A DNA stretch of 14,495 bases, from positions 1 through 14,495 of the forward strand of contig JAGVPF010000064.1 of NCBI GenBank assembly GCA_020052325.1, in the 5' to 3' direction. Below are positions 13,028 to 14,495 of this stretch, piece by piece (position 1 is the first letter of the stretch; every line of letters starts with the position of its first letter). This DNA comes from an archaeon (GTDB lineage Archaea > Micrarchaeota > Micrarchaeia > Anstonellales > Bilamarchaeaceae). The position numbers and the translations under genes are program-made. Under the pieces are notes generated by a model, which worked only from the letters and a program-made list of their open reading frames with translations, was not told the origin of the DNA and ran no database searches.

Positions 13028-14113
13028 TCACATCATTTTCATGAATTCATCGAACAGGTATAGTGAATCGTGCGGCCCGGGGCTTGCCTCGGGGTGGTAT
13101 TGCACGCTGATGATGCGCCTTTTCTCATCGGCCATCCCTTCCACGCTCTTGTCGTTTACGCTGGTGTGCGTGGTCTCGAACCCCTTAGGTATGCGCCCGA
13201 CCGCAAAGCCATGATTCTGCGTCGTTATGAGGGTCCTGCCGCTCCGGTTGTCAAGGACGGCATGGTTCGAGCCGCGGTGGCCGAACTTGAGCTTGTACGT
13301 ATCCCCGCCGAACGCGTGCGCAAGAAGCTGGTGCCCCAGGCATATGCCGAATATGGGCATGTCACCTTCCAGCTCGCGGATGGTCCTGTGGGCGCCGGCG
13401 AGCATCGCAGGGTCGCCAGGCCCGTTTGAAAGCAGGATGCCGCTAGGCTCGAGTGCGCGGACATCGGAGGCGGGGGTGGAGCTCGGAAGGACGTGCACCT
13501 CGCATTTCCGTTTCATCAGCTCGCGCACGATGCCCATCTTCACACCATAGTCAATGAGCGCGACGCGCGTCTTCCCGCCTTTGTTGAAAACCAGGGGCTT
13601 CTTCGTACTGGCCTTGGAAACGAAATCTATCGACGAGTAGTCGAATTCCAGCTTTGAGAGGAGCCTCTTTGGGTCAAGGGCGGCTTCCGAATCGGAAGTG
13701 GCGAGTATCGCGGGCATCACGCCCTTGTCGCGGATGTGGCGCACAACCATGCGCGTGTCTATGCCATAGATGCCCGGGACGCCGTTGTCTTTGAGGAAGG
13801 AATGGATGCCGCCTTCGGACTGCCGGTGCTCGGCATCCGGGCTGAGTTCACGTATAACGAAACCCGAAGGCTGGACGTGGTCGCTCTCCTTGTCGGCAGC
13901 GTTGGTCCCGTAGTTGCCGACTAGGGGGTATGTCATCAGAAGAATCTGGCCTCCGTAGCTAGGGTCGGTCAGCGCTTCCTGGTACCCCGTCATGGACGTG
14001 TTGAAGACAAGCTCCCCGACCATCTCGGTTTTCGCCCCGAAGCCGATGCCCTGGAGGGTTGTCCCGTCCTTTAGCACCAAGGTAGCCCTGAGTCTCTGCC
14101 TTTCCCTTTCCAT
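13028..14113 (-). CDS. carA: Carbamoyl-phosphate synthase small subunit (glutaminase)
   Basis: 361 residues, normal length. CarA splits glutamine and passes ammonia through a tunnel to CarB. The N-terminal CarA-specific domain has 'LVLKDGTTLQGIGFGA', 'ELVFNTSMTGYQEALTDPSY' and 'YPLVGNYG'. The class I glutamine amidotransferase domain has the nucleophile C258 in 'FGICLGHQLLAHAFGG' and the partner residues H340 and E342 in 'YHPEASPGP'. All catalytic residues are present. The ATG at 14113 puts the first domain right at the N-terminus. It is first in the operon carA - zinc-ribbon gene - carB, with gaps of 4 and 13 bases, so the three proteins are made together. Confidence 0.96.
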   Translation of the reverse strand: MERERQRLRATLVLKDGTTLQGIGFGAKTEMVGELVFNTSMTGYQEALTDPSYGGQILLMTYPLVGNYGTNAADKESDHVQPSGFVIRELSPDAEHRQSEGGIHSFLKDNGVPGIYGIDTRMVVRHIRDKGVMPAILATSDSEAALDPKRLLSKLEFDYSSIDFVSKASTKKPLVFNKGGKTRVALIDYGVKMGIVRELMKRKCEVHVLPSSTPASDVRALEPSGILLSNGPGDPAMLAGAHRTIRELEGDMPIFGICLGHQLLAHAFGGDTYKLKFGHRGSNHAVLDNRSGRTLITTQNHGFAVGRIPKGFETTHTSVNDKSVEGMADEKRRIISVQYHPEASPGPHDSLYLFDEFMKMM

Positions 14114-14145
14114 AAAGAATCAGAATCTTATAACGCACGGCGGAG

Positions 14146-14155
14146 TTTTTAATAC
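14146..14155 (-). promoter_or_regulatory. TATA-like box of the carA operon
   Basis: On the minus strand this reads TATTAAAAAC, about 37 bases before the carA ATG, giving a leader of about 10 bases. A second AT-rich hexamer, TTATAA, at 14128-14133 is too close (about 18 bases) to drive a start at 14113 but could belong to the initiator region. Confidence 0.5.
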
Positions 14156-14270
14156 TGCTGATAATCGCCGCTCGGCCGTCTGCCGATGCATGCGGAGCAC
14201 GTATCCAGAAGCCGTCCACTAGAAGCGCACAAGACTAGGCCGGCAGGCTGCTATGTATATCTGAAGACGG
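14156..14270. other. Gene-free gap between the last gene and the carA promoter
   Basis: About 115 bases without a credible gene. AGCCGTC (14210-14216) and GACGGCT (14266-14272) form a 7-base inverted repeat about 50 bases apart, the second arm touching the stop of the upstream gene; inside, two CTAG copies are also paired. This may be a loose RNA 3' structure or chance. I see no tRNA fold or known riboswitch core. Confidence 0.3.
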
Positions 14271-14495
14271 CTACCATTTGCTCTGGAACGGCCCGGCAAT
14301 CCTCAGCTTCTGGTTGCTCGCATCCACGACGAGCATTATCTCGCCCTTCTCATAGGCGATAGGCTGGCCGAGGGTGAGGTCGTTGTCCGACATGTGGCCC
14401 TCGACGAACTGCATATTGGCATACGCATGTATCTTCCCCTTCAGCTCATCCCTGAAGAACGGCGTCTTCGAGAAGCGGCCGTTCACGATGAGATC
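14271..14495 (-). CDS. C-terminal fragment of an unrecognised protein
   Basis: The reading frame is open from the window edge to a TAG at 14271 and gives 74 residues, starting DLIVNGRFSKTPFF. An internal GTG at 14486 should not be taken as the start, because the frame continues beyond the window. The fragment has mixed beta-like character (DLIVNG, KIHAYANMQF, GEIMLVVDAS, KLRIAGPF), no membrane segment and no Cys or His cluster, and looks like the end of a soluble beta-rich or OB/barrel-like domain. I do not recognise the family. It is upstream of carA on the same strand, but a 157-base gap with a promoter separates them, so it is probably a separate unit. Confidence 0.6.
   Translation of the reverse strand, partial: DLIVNGRFSKTPFFRDELKGKIHAYANMQFVEGHMSDNDLTLGQPIAYEKGEIMLVVDASNQKLRIAGPFQSKW

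Noticed and set aside
14114..14270. Possible tRNA or riboswitch before carA
   Set aside because: I looked for a cloverleaf and for conserved riboswitch cores and found only loose inverted repeats.
1..14495. CRISPR array, insertion sequence or integrase
   Set aside because: No regularly spaced direct repeats, terminal inverted repeats or transposase/integrase motifs were seen on either strand.

Overview
This window reads as a piece of an archaeal chromosome. It is moderately GC-rich. Genes are tightly packed, promoters look archaeal (TATA-like boxes about 25-28 bases before a start codon, suggesting several leaderless messages), start codons are often GTG or TTG, and the families present are typical of archaea: a RAD55/KaiC-like ATPase, a stand-alone roadblock protein, a VapB antitoxin of the archaeal DUF217 kind, and a TctA/DUF112 permease. 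I suspect a lineage with reduced but not minimal biosynthesis (Micrarchaeota, Diapherotrites or another DPANN/early euryarchaeal group), but the sequence does not settle this. No rRNA, tRNA, CRISPR array, transposase or integrase is visible.

Left part (1-3054, minus strand): a probable three-gene run. Two tandem, clearly paralogous multi-spanning GT-C (PMT/ArnT-like) glycosyltransferases overlap by one base. They are followed by the first 20 codons of a third gene cut by the window edge. The run probably builds cell-surface glycans from lipid-linked sugars. It starts from a short AT-rich region shared with a divergent plus-strand gene for a small secreted membrane protein (3123-3503) that resembles VirB2/TrbC or CedA1 pilins. 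This is the most intriguing gene in the window.

Middle part (3661-8085): a RecA-fold ATPase with a damaged Walker A motif, a convergent VapBC toxin-antitoxin pair, then on the plus strand a roadblock/LC7 protein, a TldD metalloprotease without an adjacent TldE, and a TctA/DUF112 permease with a short palindrome in front of it.

Right part (8092-14495, minus strand): a pyrimidine/arginine operon, carA - small Cys-rich zinc-ribbon protein - carB, with gaps of only a few bases. Its two enzymes together make carbamoyl phosphate. Downstream of carB, with its own likely TATA box over the carB stop codon, is an unrecognised exported, possibly Tat-dependent lipoprotein. The window ends with the C-terminal end of an unrecognised protein.

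There is no single obvious new multi-gene system. The best candidates for something undescribed are the lone VirB2-like pilin divergent from the glycosyltransferases, the zinc-ribbon gene inside the carAB operon, the degenerate ATPase, and the exported protein behind carB. No gene-free stretch exceeds about 160 bases.
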